Origin: Deinococcus peraridilitoris DSM 19664
GTDB lineage: Bacteria; Deinococcota; Deinococci; Deinococcales; Deinococcaceae
Length of the DNA: 64,000 nt
Direction: 5' to 3'
Assembly (NCBI RefSeq): GCF_000317835.1
Contig: NC_019793.1
Span: forward strand, 2,918,501 to 2,982,500
The translations under genes and the position numbers were made by a program. Numbering within the stretch: position 1 is the stretch's first letter; every line of letters starts with the position of its first letter. This document shows positions 38,622 to 47,558 of the stretch, piece by piece. The notes under the pieces were generated by a model. It saw nothing but the letters and a program-made list of their open reading frames with translations. It made no database searches and had not been told where the DNA came from.

Positions 38622-39332
38622 ATGACCAAGTCGCCCGGCTCTCCCAAAGTGGCCCAACTCGTGGCGCAGGCGCGCGGTGGGCGTGTCGTACGTACGGGCT
38701 TTCTCGATGCGGACAGCATCGACCGACGCATCCTGCAGGACGAGGAAATCCGCTCCCTGATCGCCGGAGGTTTTCCCGACGCCCGCCGGGTGCTGCTGAC
38801 GCTTTACCCGGCGCACATTCCGAGCGTCGACAGTGGCGTGAGCGTGCTGCGCGTCATCGGTGAATTCCGCCCTGACTTCGAAGTGCAGGACTTCGCGGTG
38901 GCCCTGAAGCAGCTGGCGCTGCCCGAAGAACAGCTCGGTGATCTGCGCGAGGAGCGCGGCGCCTTTTTGCTGGCCGTGACCGGCAAGGCCAAAAGCACCC
39001 TGCTCTCTCTGGGCACGCTCGCGAACACGAAAATCGAGGTCGAGGACATTGGCGAGGTCGCGGGACGGGGTGCCAAGACCCGTGAGGTGGTCGTGCCGAG
39101 CCTGCGTGTCGACGTCGTTGGCGCCAAGGGCTTTGGTGTTTCGCGCGCTTACTTTCAGCAGGGCATCGACGGCGGGAAGGTGCGCATCAACGGCGCGCAG
39201 GCCCGTGCCAGCAGCGAGGTCCGCGAGGGTGACAGTCTCAGTGCCGAGGGCCTCGGGCGGGTGGATTTCAAGCGGGTGGTGAACGAGACCCGCCGGGGCA
39301 ACTTCAAAGTCGAGCTGGACGTTCACCGCTGA
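38622..39332 (+). CDS. S4-domain RNA-binding protein (YlmH-like)
   Basis: 236 residues. The C-terminal S4 domain is FGVSRAYFQQGIDGGKVRIN followed by VREGDSLSAEGLGRVDF. The N-terminal half (RVLLTLYPAHIPS; FAVALKQLALPEE) matches YlmH-like proteins, which bind ribosomal particles and help stalled nascent chains. TATTCT at 38610-38615 lies 6 nt before the ATG (leaderless). Followed by zapE after 12 bp. Confidence 0.85.
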   Translation: MTKSPGSPKVAQLVAQARGGRVVRTGFLDADSIDRRILQDEEIRSLIAGGFPDARRVLLTLYPAHIPSVDSGVSVLRVIGEFRPDFEVQDFAVALKQLALPEEQLGDLREERGAFLLAVTGKAKSTLLSLGTLANTKIEVEDIGEVAGRGAKTREVVVPSLRVDVVGAKGFGVSRAYFQQGIDGGKVRINGAQARASSEVREGDSLSAEGLGRVDFKRVVNETRRGNFKVELDVHR

Positions 39333-39344
39333 GGCCATGACGCC

Positions 39345-40385
39345 GTGACCACCGTTGACCTGACCCAGCGTTTCCCCACCCTGACCCCGCACGAGATGCT
39401 GGCCGGATTCGTGCCGTCACGCCGCTTCGAGGAGGCGCGGTTTGACAATTACCTGCCCAATCCCGCCTTCGAGTCGCAGGCACGAGCACGCGAGGAGCTG
39501 CAGAATTTTGCCGAGGCCGTAGGACGTACGCGCGGCGGTTTTCGCCTGTTGCGCCGGGCTCCTTCGCCCGGGGAAGGTATTTATCTCGACGGTGGCTTTG
39601 GGGTCGGCAAGACCCACCTGCTGGCCGCCACTTTTTTCACCGTGAGGAGTGAACAGAAGGCTTTTCTGAGCTTTCAGGAGCTGCTCTACGTGATCGGTGC
39701 GCTGGGCATGACCGAGGCGGTGAAAGCGTTCACCCCCTTCCGGTTTCTGGCGATCGACGAGTTCGAACTCGACGATCCGGGCAACACCCACATGGTGAAC
39801 ACCTTTCTGTCACAGCTGATGCCAGGCGGAACATCTGTAGTGACGACCAGCAACACCGAGCCTGGTGCTCTGGGGCAGGGGCGATTCAATACCCATGACT
39901 TCGAGCGCCAGATTGCGGCGATTGCCGGCCGGTTTCGCTCATTGCGGGTGGACGGCCCGGATTTCCGGGCGCGCGGCGCGCAGGTGGTGGCTCCGCTGGG
40001 CGAAGCCGAGTACCGGGCGTGGAGTGGGATGCAAGGTCAGGCACGTTTCGCGCCGCTGGAGCATCGGGCGCTCAATCGCCATCTGCTCGAAGTGCATCCG
40101 GCCCGTTTTCGCAAGCTGCTTTCCGGCGTCGACGCTGTCGGCGTGCTGGACGCGTCAGGAATGCCCGATCAGAACGTGGCGCTGCGTTTCGTTCATTTTA
40201 TCGACAAGGTCTATGACCTGGGTGTTGGGCTCGCGCTGTCGGGGGTGCCATTGGGCTCGCTGTTTCCGGAAACGTACCGGCACGGTGCTTATGCCAAGAA
40301 GTACAGCCGCTGCCTGTCCCGTTTATCCGAGCTGCTCTCCGAGGCGCGTTCGTCTGTTGCGGTGGTGACGCCCTCTTCAGTCTGA
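39345..40385 (+). CDS. ZapE/AFG1-like AAA ATPase
   Basis: 346 residues. Walker A GGFGVGKTHLL (about 83-93), Walker B FLAIDEFELDDPGNTHMV and sensor region VTTSNTEPGALGQGRF are the AFG1/ZapE signatures. In E. coli ZapE helps late cell division; the mitochondrial relative handles misfolded membrane proteins. GTG start at 39345, 12 bp after the S4 gene, so probably one operon. An ATG at 39337 in another frame stops at once. Confidence 0.88.
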   Translation: MTTVDLTQRFPTLTPHEMLAGFVPSRRFEEARFDNYLPNPAFESQARAREELQNFAEAVGRTRGGFRLLRRAPSPGEGIYLDGGFGVGKTHLLAATFFTVRSEQKAFLSFQELLYVIGALGMTEAVKAFTPFRFLAIDEFELDDPGNTHMVNTFLSQLMPGGTSVVTTSNTEPGALGQGRFNTHDFERQIAAIAGRFRSLRVDGPDFRARGAQVVAPLGEAEYRAWSGMQGQARFAPLEHRALNRHLLEVHPARFRKLLSGVDAVGVLDASGMPDQNVALRFVHFIDKVYDLGVGLALSGVPLGSLFPETYRHGAYAKKYSRCLSRLSELLSEARSSVAVVTPSSV

Positions 40386-40632
40386 TGTGAGGCGGTGCCT
40401 CATGCTTCTAAGGGATTGCAGGCCGACCTCATGAGTATTGGCAGCACTACGACTCGAATTACACATGTGGTTCTCATTTCAAGAACTACATGAGATAGCT
40501 GGTTGCTGGAACCGCTCCCAATGATGAGAAGTTAAAGTAAGTCTTTATTTTTTTGCCACGTTCAAAAGTTATGAATTGCTAACCTTGTAAGGCAATCGCC
40601 GCCAACCTTCTTCGCCTTACAGGAGCACGACC

Positions 40633-40827
40633 ATGAGCCAACTTCAGTGCAGCTGGGTCCCGGGGACCTTCAACCGCGTTCGCATGAACAGCATCCACGA
40701 TCTGATCGAAATCACCATCGAGCGCGCCGAGCGCATTCTCGGACGGGGCAGTCTGCATGACCTGTATCTGAAGGGCCGCGTGACCCTCACCGTCAATGAA
40801 GATGTCCTGCAACGCCTGAGTGCCTGA
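40633..40827 (+). CDS. small hypothetical protein
   Basis: 64 residues. Reads WVPGTFNRVRMNSIHDLIEI and ends VTLTVNEDVLQRLSA; helix-rich centre with no signal peptide. AGGAG sits at a good distance from the ATG and a strong terminator follows at 40856, so the gene is well framed. Family not recognised. Confidence 0.65.
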   Translation: MSQLQCSWVPGTFNRVRMNSIHDLIEITIERAERILGRGSLHDLYLKGRVTLTVNEDVLQRLSA

Positions 40828-40855
40828 GCAGTCTCGGTCCGAGTTGTGAACGTCC

Positions 40856-40886
40856 AGATGAGGCAGCGTGCGCTGCCTCATCTTTC
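40856..40886 (+). terminator. intrinsic terminator
   Basis: 13-bp perfect stem, arms 40856-40868 and 40871-40883, loop TG, followed by TTCTT. Confidence 0.85.
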
Positions 40887-40951
40887 TTGGCATGACCGGA
40901 GTTGACGCTTCTGCGAAACTTGGCGCGGGAACTCGTCGTACCATAACAACC

Positions 40952-42070
40952 ATGCCTATCCCGGTCAGCACCCAAGCATTGCTGGAGGACCTCAGCGCCC
41001 TCGTTCATACCGAGTCACCCTCTGACGACCGCGAAAGCGTCAAGCGGGTCATGGAGACGGTCGAAGGGTGGATGCGTGATCTGGGCGCCACCGTGCTGCG
41101 CCTGGACGGCGACACGCGCCGCTTCATCCTGGATGGCCGCAGCGACAGTCCGGAGATCGATGACCGGAGTGTGGTTATCCTGGCGCATGCCGACACCGTC
41201 TGGCCGCACGGCACCCTGAACACCATGCCCTTCCGGGTCGAAGGAGAGCGTGTCTACGGCCCCGGCACCTACGACATGAAAGGTGGCATCGTGGGCGCCA
41301 TTCACGCCCTGCGGGCGCTCGCCGGCACCTTGCCGCACCGGGTCGAGCTGCTCCTCACGCCCGACGAGGAAGTCGGCTCCTATGATTCCCGAGCTCAAAT
41401 CGAAACGGCGGCGCGCCGTGCCCGAGCCATTCTGGTCGTCGAGCCCCCGGTGGCGGGCACGAATGCCCTCAAGACCGGACGCAAGGGCACGGGCATGTAT
41501 CACGTGAAGCTGCACGGCGTCGCGTCTCACGCTGGCAATGCTCCCGAGCGGGGCGCGAGCGCCATTGCCGAAGCGGCCCGGACGCTGCTGGCCGTCGAGG
41601 GATTCGCCGATTCGGCCAAAGGCACCACGCTCAGCGTTGGCCGCATCGCGGGTGGGGGAGCCATCAACGTCGTTCCGGCCTTTGCGGAGTTCTGGGTCGA
41701 TACCCGCATTGCCGAACTGGGTGAAGCGGAGCGCATCGAGACGGCCATGCGCGGTCTGCGGGCCCACGACGAACGCACCCGCCTCGAGGTCGAGGGTGGA
41801 CTCAACCGCCCACCTTTCGAGCGGACCGAGGGCACCGCGGCTTTGTACACCCGCGCTCAGCAGGCGGCCCGTGAACTCGGCTTCGAAGTCGGTGAGGCGT
41901 TTGTGGGCGGCGGCAGCGACGGCAACTTCACCGCTCCGCTGTGCCCGACCCTCGACGGGCTCGGTGCGCCGGGTGACGGCGCGCACGCCGAGTACGAACA
42001 CATCGACCTGAGTGCCTGGCCGCGTCACGTGCAACTGCTCGCCGAACTGATCCGCGATCCTGGCGTGTGA
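40952..42070 (+). CDS. M20-family metallopeptidase (carboxypeptidase G2-like)
   Basis: 372 residues. Metal-binding and catalytic motifs in order: LAHADTVWPHGTL (His, Asp), GPGTYDMKGGIVG (bridging Asp), LLTPDEEVGSYDSR (catalytic Glu-Glu), and DGAHAEYEHIDL (last ligand). Dimerisation lid GMYHVKLHGVASHAGNAPE. No signal peptide, so cytoplasmic. It may release glutamate from N-acyl or folate-like substrates, but the substrate is inferred only from similarity to CPG2. TACCAT lies 7 nt before the ATG. Confidence 0.9.
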   Translation: MPIPVSTQALLEDLSALVHTESPSDDRESVKRVMETVEGWMRDLGATVLRLDGDTRRFILDGRSDSPEIDDRSVVILAHADTVWPHGTLNTMPFRVEGERVYGPGTYDMKGGIVGAIHALRALAGTLPHRVELLLTPDEEVGSYDSRAQIETAARRARAILVVEPPVAGTNALKTGRKGTGMYHVKLHGVASHAGNAPERGASAIAEAARTLLAVEGFADSAKGTTLSVGRIAGGGAINVVPAFAEFWVDTRIAELGEAERIETAMRGLRAHDERTRLEVEGGLNRPPFERTEGTAALYTRAQQAARELGFEVGEAFVGGGSDGNFTAPLCPTLDGLGAPGDGAHAEYEHIDLSAWPRHVQLLAELIRDPGV

Positions 42071-42135
42071 GGCGCTCGGGGTGAGCGCAGGGCGTGCCTC
42101 AGTCCCGGTGCCCGCTTTGCGTTTACCCTGTAGGC

Positions 42136-42426
42136 ATGTTCTTTCGCCGCAAACCCCCCGCGAATCCCTATGTCAAACAGGACGACGCGAACACCTACCG
42201 GGTTCGCATCAAGACCAGACTGCACGGCGACACCGTTGAACTGCGCTTCACCAAGAGCGCGCACATCGGCGTCTCGGACGACGGCGGGTACGTGTTCCGC
42301 AAGCAGTTCGTGTCCGACCGGCATTTCGACCGAGGCGAGGTCACCGTGCAGTTCGATTCGCGCTACAACGTCACCGGCTCGGACATCGAAGGTGGCGAAC
42401 TGATCCCGGTCGCGTCTTGGTCGTGA
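42136..42426 (+). CDS. hypothetical protein
   Basis: 96 residues, MFFRRKPPANPYVKQDDANT, then alternating strand-like segments (YRVRIKTRLHGDTVELRFTK) and SDIEGGELIPVASWS. Looks like a small beta protein; family not recognised. TACCCT (42124-42129) lies 6 nt before the ATG, a typical leaderless promoter here. Confidence 0.65.
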   Translation: MFFRRKPPANPYVKQDDANTYRVRIKTRLHGDTVELRFTKSAHIGVSDDGGYVFRKQFVSDRHFDRGEVTVQFDSRYNVTGSDIEGGELIPVASWS

Positions 42427-42489
42427 ATAGCGGCAATCTAGGCAGCTTGCCGCGGCTTCCCGCCGCCTTGTGATACACCCTCATTCAAG

Positions 42490-42543
42490 ATGACTGCAAG
42501 CTTCGCGTTCTTTTATGCCTGGTGGTTTACCCCCACCGGGTGA
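42490..42543 (+). CDS. aromatic leader peptide of the DAHP synthase attenuator
   Basis: 17 residues: MTASFAFFYAWWFTPTG. Seven are aromatic (Phe 5, 7, 8, 13; Tyr 9; Trp 11, 12), clustered just before the first hairpin, as in the classical trp/phe leader peptides. The stop codon (42541-42543) lies in region 2 of the attenuator. Ribosome stalling at any of Phe, Tyr or Trp codons would favour the antiterminator. There is no clear Shine-Dalgarno; a near-leaderless start is likely. Confidence 0.7.
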   Translation: MTASFAFFYAWWFTPTG

Positions 42544-42599
42544 GTTCGCGTCGTGTATTTCCGACTTCGCCCGCACAGAGCTCGGGCGAAGTTTTTTTT
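42518..42599 (+). promoter_or_regulatory. transcription attenuator for DAHP synthase
   Basis: Three mutually exclusive stems. 1:2 is CCTGGTGG (42518-42525) with CCACCGGG (42533-42540). 2:3 is CGGGTGAGTTCG (42537-42548) with CGACTTCGCCCG (42562-42573), 11 of 12 paired including two G-U. 3:4 is the terminator ACTTCGCCCG (42564-42573) with CGGGCGAAGT (42583-42592), followed by eight T. Region 1 covers the Trp codons of the leader peptide. Confidence 0.75.
42564..42599 (+). terminator. attenuator terminator hairpin (3:4)
   Basis: 10-bp stem and T8 (42592-42599), 28 bp before the start codon of the DAHP synthase gene; an in-leader terminator rather than a gene end. Confidence 0.85.
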
Positions 42600-42626
42600 G
42601 TCCCGACATTTTAAGGAGACCCTGCC

Positions 42627-43690
42627 ATGACCGCACTTTCCCTGCCTCACCTTCCAGTTTCCCCGACGACCGAATTCGCGGGCGTGGTCCAGCCGCTGCC
42701 CAGCCCGGCCGCGCTGCGTCACGACCTGCCGCTGAGCGTACTGGCGCAGCGCGACGTGCACTCAGCCCGTGAAGAAGCGCGCGCCATCGTGCAGGGCCGT
42801 GACGACCGGTTGCTGGTGATCGTCGGGCCCTGCAGTATCCACGAGCCCGGCCAAGCGCTGGAGTACGCCGCGCGTCTGGCCGAGCTGCGCGCTCGGCTGC
42901 AGGACCGGCTGTGCATCATGATGCGCGTATACATCGACAAACCCCGCACGACGGTCGGCTGGCGTGGTTACCTGCTCGATCCCGACCTGAACGGCAGCTT
43001 CGATTTACCGTCTGGCCTGCGCGCCTCACGCGAGCTGATGGGGGGGTACTCGGTCTGGGTCTGCCGGTCGCCACCGAGGTGCTCGATCCGTTCCTGGCGC
43101 CGTACCTGGAAGACCTGCTGGCCTGGGCCGCCGTGGGTGCGCGCACCACGGAGTCGCAGACGCACCGCGCCCTCGTGAGCGGGATGCCGCTGCCGGTGGG
43201 TTTCAAGAACGGCACGGACGGCAACGTCCAGGTGGCGCTGGACGCCGTGATCTCAGCGCGGGCGCCCCAGCCGCTGGTGACCTTCGACGCGCAGGGAAGA
43301 CCGGTGGCCTGCCGTACACCCGGCAATCCAGACGGACACGTCATCCTGCGCGGAGGCCGCGCCGCGCCGAACCACACTGCCGACCACGTCCGGGCTACCC
43401 TCGGCGCCCTGGAAAGCGCGGGCGTGTCACGAACGGTGATGGTGGACTGCAGTCACGGCAACAGCGGCTACGACCACACCCGACAGGCGGCCGTGCTGCG
43501 TGAGGCGTTGGCCCAGCGCGTGCGAGGCGAACCCGGCGTGGCCGGTGTGATGCTCGAAAGCCACCTGCACGCCGGGAAGCAGCTGCTCAAGCCAGACGCG
43601 CCGTTGCAGTACGGCGTCAGCGTTACGGACGCCTGCATCGGTTGGGAGGAAACCGAAGCACTGTTGCTCGAAGCGCACGCCGCCCTCTGA
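42627..43690 (+). pseudogene. aroG: 3-deoxy-7-phosphoheptulonate (DAHP) synthase, type I, one frameshift
   Basis: First step of the shikimate pathway. Frame 1 (42627 to about 43045) gives [20 protein letters not shown] and [19 protein letters not shown]. The second frame continues [55 protein letters not shown] to 43690. They join at a run of seven G (43040-43046); eight G would give a normal protein of about 354 residues. AAGGAG precedes the ATG. Real frameshift, sequencing slip or slippage cannot be told apart from this sequence. Confidence 0.85.
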
Positions 43691-43722
43691 GCCTGTCAGC
43701 CCGTTCGTGGGGTCTTTGGCGC

Positions 43723-44562
43723 TCAAGGTGCCTGTACGAACAGGGGAAGTGGACTTGGCGAAATCAGCCCGGCCACTTCGGCGCGGCGGCGCAATTCCTG
43801 CACGGCGCGCTCGCCTTCCTCGCCCACGTCACGGCTGAACGGATTGACGTACAGGTCGATGTGGGCCTGCATCACGTCGTCGCTCATCTCCAGAGCGTGA
43901 GCGCGAATGTAGCCGCGAGGTTCCTGTGGATGTGCCCAGGCGTACTCCAGGCTGGCGCCAACCGCTTCGTTCAGTGCCCACTGCGTGGAAGCCGCAAGAT
44001 CGCGCCGCACCAGAATCGCGCCGAGCGGCAGCGGCAGGCCCGTCTCGCCTTCCCACCAGGCGCCCAGGTCGATGAATTTCTGCAGGCCGTACTCGTGAAA
44101 AGTGAAGCGCGACTCGTGAATGATCAGCCCGGCGTCCACACGCCCGGCCTGCACCGCCGGCATTACCTCGTCGTAGCGCATGCGCACCACCTGCAGGCCC
44201 GGCTCCACCAGACGCAGCAGCATCTCCGCGGTCGTGAGTGCACCGGGTGAAGCGACCAAGCGGCCCCTGAGGGAGGGCAGCGCCTCTTTCGTGACGATCA
44301 AAGGTCCCACGCCCCGACCCAGCGCGCCGCCCGCGCGCAGGGCGACGTAGCGATCCATCACCTCGAAGTAGGCGCGGTAACTGATCTTGGTCATAGGCAA
44401 CCGCCCCTCGCGTGCCCAGGCATTGAGGGTCTCGACGTCCTCGAGCACCTCCTGCACGGGCAGGGGAGAGGGCACACGGCCAAAGGTGAGCGCGTAGAAA
44501 ATAAAAGTGTCATTCGGGCAAAAGGAGTATCCGAGGGGCAAGGTGTCGGCGGCGCCGGTCAT
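43723..44562 (-). CDS. mqnD: 1,4-dihydroxy-6-naphthoate synthase
   Basis: 279 residues. Menaquinone synthesis by the futalosine route; converts cyclic de-hypoxanthine futalosine. LGYSFCPNDTFIFYALTFG is the MqnD signature, with TKISYRAYF and GLIIHESRFTFHEYGLQKF; periplasmic-binding-protein fold. The other mqn genes are not in the window. TAGGCT lies 6 nt before the ATG on the minus strand (leaderless). Confidence 0.93.
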   Translation of the reverse strand: MTGAADTLPLGYSFCPNDTFIFYALTFGRVPSPLPVQEVLEDVETLNAWAREGRLPMTKISYRAYFEVMDRYVALRAGGALGRGVGPLIVTKEALPSLRGRLVASPGALTTAEMLLRLVEPGLQVVRMRYDEVMPAVQAGRVDAGLIIHESRFTFHEYGLQKFIDLGAWWEGETGLPLPLGAILVRRDLAASTQWALNEAVGASLEYAWAHPQEPRGYIRAHALEMSDDVMQAHIDLYVNPFSRDVGEEGERAVQELRRRAEVAGLISPSPLPLFVQAP

Positions 44563-44606
44563 GCAGGCAGCCTAGAACCTGGCGCGGCGCTTGCCCCGGA
44601 CGGGCC

Positions 44607-45407
44607 CTACATTCGCTCGCTGCCGGACAAGACCGCCTTCACGCGGCTGAGGACTTCGTAGGTGACCACCCGCAGCGCATACAGCCGGTCGCTGGCCAAG
44701 GGCAAGGTGCCATCGAAGCGCGGTTCCTCTGCGGGTACCGACACCACCTGCAGGCCTTCGCGGTCAAACAGCGCGGCGGCCCGTCGTGAATGCGAGGGCG
44801 ACGTGACCAGCAGAACGCGCTGCCATCCGTGCAGACGAGCCAGCTCGCGCACCCGAACCGCCTCGTCGTGCGTGTCGGTCACTTGGCGCAAAATCAGCGT
44901 ACGTGGACCGTCCTGACCGTACAGGCGCTCGATCTGGCCGCGTGACAGGGCCGACACCTTGGGGCACGCCGAATTTCCGTAGATTTGTGCTTGCTCGGAG
45001 AGCGTCAGCACGGGCGCGTACCCGGCGCGCCACAATTCCAGGCCGCGCGTCAGGCGCGCCGCCGAACTGGCCTCCAGTTGAGCGCTGCCACACGACAGGC
45101 CGCCTCCCAGCACCACGATGGCGTCTGCCGCTTGAGGAGCCTCACGCCGTTCGAGCTGCCGCAAGGCCGGGCGTAAAACGGGAAACAGCAGCACGGTCAG
45201 CAGCAGCGCGCCTCCCAGGACACTGATGACCAGCAGCGCCCGGCGTGTGCCAGACCAGACCGCACAGATGAGGCAAAGCAGCATGATGCCCGCCAGCAGG
45301 GCAAGCGGCGCGCGAACTTCGCCCAGAAAAGCCGCCAGCCCGGCCCAGGCGCAACCCGTGGCGAAGCAGGCTGCCCAGGTTTCCCAGGAGCGCACGGGTT
45401 CCTTCAT
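44607..45407 (-). CDS. YdcF/ElyC-type DUF218 membrane protein
   Basis: 266 residues. Three N-terminal membrane helices (about 12-80), then a DUF218 domain: ADAIVVLGGGLSCG, RLTRGLELWRAGYAPVLTLS, TLILRQVTDTHDEAVRVREL and VLLVTSPSHSRRAAALFDREG. Relatives act in envelope biogenesis (ElyC, SanA). Its ATG directly follows the stop of the small upstream gene (TGAATG), so they are co-translated. Confidence 0.88.
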   Translation of the reverse strand: MKEPVRSWETWAACFATGCAWAGLAAFLGEVRAPLALLAGIMLLCLICAVWSGTRRALLVISVLGGALLLTVLLFPVLRPALRQLERREAPQAADAIVVLGGGLSCGSAQLEASSAARLTRGLELWRAGYAPVLTLSEQAQIYGNSACPKVSALSRGQIERLYGQDGPRTLILRQVTDTHDEAVRVRELARLHGWQRVLLVTSPSHSRRAAALFDREGLQVVSVPAEEPRFDGTLPLASDRLYALRVVTYEVLSRVKAVLSGSERM

Positions 45408-45659
45408 TCAGGCTGACCGGCCCTGAGCCCGGCTGCGCGGTTCGCTGGGAGTCACGCGTTCGGTGAGCAGACGCCGACTTTCGTGGCGTTCATCTGTCAC
45501 GGCCTCGGCGAGCTCATCGATTTCGCGCTGCAGGACTTTTGTCAGGAGCGCTTCTTTCACGGCCCAGGAAGACGGACCGAAATCACCTTCGATGTGTCCG
45601 GGCGCATGAGCCCCCATCGCGTGGGCAAGGCGGATGTAGCGTTGTGCGAGGTCTGGCAT
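45408..45659 (-). CDS. small hypothetical protein
   Basis: 83 residues. Helical N-terminal half ([41 protein letters not shown]), basic disordered tail. No family recognised. TAGGAT 8 nt before the ATG (leaderless) and coupling to the following DUF218 gene support it. Confidence 0.6.
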   Translation of the reverse strand: MPDLAQRYIRLAHAMGAHAPGHIEGDFGPSSWAVKEALLTKVLQREIDELAEAVTDERHESRRLLTERVTPSEPRSRAQGRSA

Positions 45660-45783
45660 GTCGGTTCATCCTACAAAATGGCTCGAACGGCGGCGCCACG
45701 ACACGGGCGCTGAAGCCTGCAGCGAGGTTCAGCCGACGTTGGGCTTTCTGCGGTGGCCACCGGACGCCCATTATTCTGAATAC

Positions 45784-47067
45784 ATGACCCTGTTCGAAGC
45801 GCCCGCCCCGCTCGCCGAGCGGCTGCGGCCCCGAACCCTCGACGAAGTGGTCGGTCAACGCCAGCTGCTCGGGCCCGGCAAACCCCTGCGCAGGCTGCTG
45901 GAAAGCGGACGGCTGAACTCCCTGATCCTGTGGGGACCACCGGGCGTGGGAAAGACCACCCTGGCGCGCCTGGTGGCGCAGTACGTCAAGGCGCACTTCA
46001 TTTCGCTCAGCGCCGTCACGGCCGGAGTAAAGGACGTCCGTGCCGCCGTCGACGAAGCGGAGCGCCGCGTGGCGCGTGGAGAGCGGACCATCCTGTTTCT
46101 CGACGAAATCCACCGGTTCAACAAGGCCCAACAGGACGCCCTGCTGCCACACGTGGAGCGCGGCCTGCTGACATTGATCGGCGCCACCACCGAAAATCCC
46201 TCTTTCGAGGTGAACCCGGCATTGCGCTCCCGTGCCCGCACCCTGGTGCTCGAACCCCTCAGCTTCGAGGACGTGCGCGACCTGCTTTCGCGCGCCCTTC
46301 GTGACGAGCGGGGCTTGCCCGGCGTGGACGCCTCGGACGAAGCGCTCGACCTGCTCGCACGCCTCTCCGACGGGGACGCCCGGCGTGCCCTCGGCACCCT
46401 GGAGGTCGCTGCCTCGCTTGGAAACCCCGTTACCCCGGAACTCGTCACCGACGCGTACGGCAAACATCTGCCCGCCATGGACAAAGGCGGCGAGGACTTT
46501 TACAACCTGATCTCGGCGCTGCACAAAAGCGTGCGTGGCTCACACCCCGACGCAGCCCTCTACTGGCTTGCGCGCATGATCGCCGGGGGCGCCGATCCCC
46601 TGTACGTCGCGCGGCGCATCGTCCGGATGGCCGCCGAGGACATCGGCCTCGCCGATCCCCAGGCCCTGCGTCTGGCAGTCGCGGCGCAGCAGACTGCCGA
46701 ATTCCTGGGCAGCCCGGAAGGCGACCTCGCCCTCGCTCAACTGGTGGTGTACCTCGCGCTGGCCCCCAAAAGCAATAGCGTGTACGTTGCCTGGAAACAC
46801 GCCCTGGACCTCGCCGCGGAGCAGCAGCACCCCGTACCGGTGCACCTGCGCAACGCACCCACGCAGCTCATGCGGGCCCAGGGGTACGGCAAAGGATACG
46901 CCTACTACTTCGACGACCCCGAAGGCAGTTTCGCGCAGACCTACCTGCCGGACGCGCTGAACGGCCTGCAGATTTACGCCGCGTCCGGAGAAGGCTGGGA
47001 AGCGCGCGTGAAGGAACGCTGGCAGAAGCTGCGGGAACTGCATACTTCACCCGAGCCTTCAAGCTGA
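45784..47067 (+). CDS. rarA: replication-associated recombination protein RarA (MgsA)
   Basis: 427-residue AAA+ ATPase acting at stalled replication forks. Walker [13 protein letters not shown] (51-62), Walker [22 protein letters not shown], sensor 1 [20 protein letters not shown] (arginine-finger region), and the C-terminal RarA domain [20 protein letters not shown] to [16 protein letters not shown] lies 6 nt before the ATG (leaderless). Confidence 0.96.
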   Translation: MTLFEAPAPLAERLRPRTLDEVVGQRQLLGPGKPLRRLLESGRLNSLILWGPPGVGKTTLARLVAQYVKAHFISLSAVTAGVKDVRAAVDEAERRVARGERTILFLDEIHRFNKAQQDALLPHVERGLLTLIGATTENPSFEVNPALRSRARTLVLEPLSFEDVRDLLSRALRDERGLPGVDASDEALDLLARLSDGDARRALGTLEVAASLGNPVTPELVTDAYGKHLPAMDKGGEDFYNLISALHKSVRGSHPDAALYWLARMIAGGADPLYVARRIVRMAAEDIGLADPQALRLAVAAQQTAEFLGSPEGDLALAQLVVYLALAPKSNSVYVAWKHALDLAAEQQHPVPVHLRNAPTQLMRAQGYGKGYAYYFDDPEGSFAQTYLPDALNGLQIYAASGEGWEARVKERWQKLRELHTSPEPSS

Positions 47068-47068
47068 A

Positions 47069-47443
47069 TCACTTCGGCCGTGCCTGCATCAAGCGGGCCA
47101 GCAGTTCCCCCGCCTGGCGGTGAAGTTCACGCTGCTCGGACACGCTGAGGTTCACACCCTCGGCACGCGTTCCGGGCAGGGCGCTCATCAGCAAGGCCCG
47201 CTCGTCATCGGCGCAGGCGAGCAACTCGGGTCCACGCGAACCGAGCGCGGTCGCCCACCGTTGCAAGGCGTGCTTTTCGCGCAGGTACACCTCGGTGCGG
47301 CGCTGCTGCTTCAGAAAAAATCGGCCGTCCGCCGAGCGCAGCTCCCATACCCACGACTCGCCGTGCGGCCAGGAGTGATCGGCCATCACCTGAAAGCCGC
47401 CCAGCGCTCGCCGGGCAACGGCAGACAAGTCATCTGGCAACAT
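47069..47443 (-). CDS. phosphotransferase N-lobe-like protein, possibly truncated
   Basis: 124 residues. [20 protein letters not shown] with Lys in FFLKQ, then [20 protein letters not shown] and [13 protein letters not shown], match the N-lobe of aminoglycoside/choline-kinase-like phosphotransferases. The protein stops before the catalytic HGD...N and DxD segments, so activity is unlikely. TAACGT lies 7 nt upstream of the ATG (leaderless). Its stop is next to the rarA stop: either a decayed gene or a deliberate N-lobe protein. Confidence 0.6.
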   Translation of the reverse strand: MLPDDLSAVARRALGGFQVMADHSWPHGESWVWELRSADGRFFLKQQRRTEVYLREKHALQRWATALGSRGPELLACADDERALLMSALPGTRAEGVNLSVSEQRELHRQAGELLARLMQARPK

Positions 47444-47558
47444 GAGCTTCACGTTAGCTTGTGGATGCGAGGCGCTGCGTACGCGTGATGGCCGAGCTTC
47501 GCTATGCTTGAGCCATTGTTTCCCCGGAAGCAACCATTACACCTTATTGGAGGACCTC

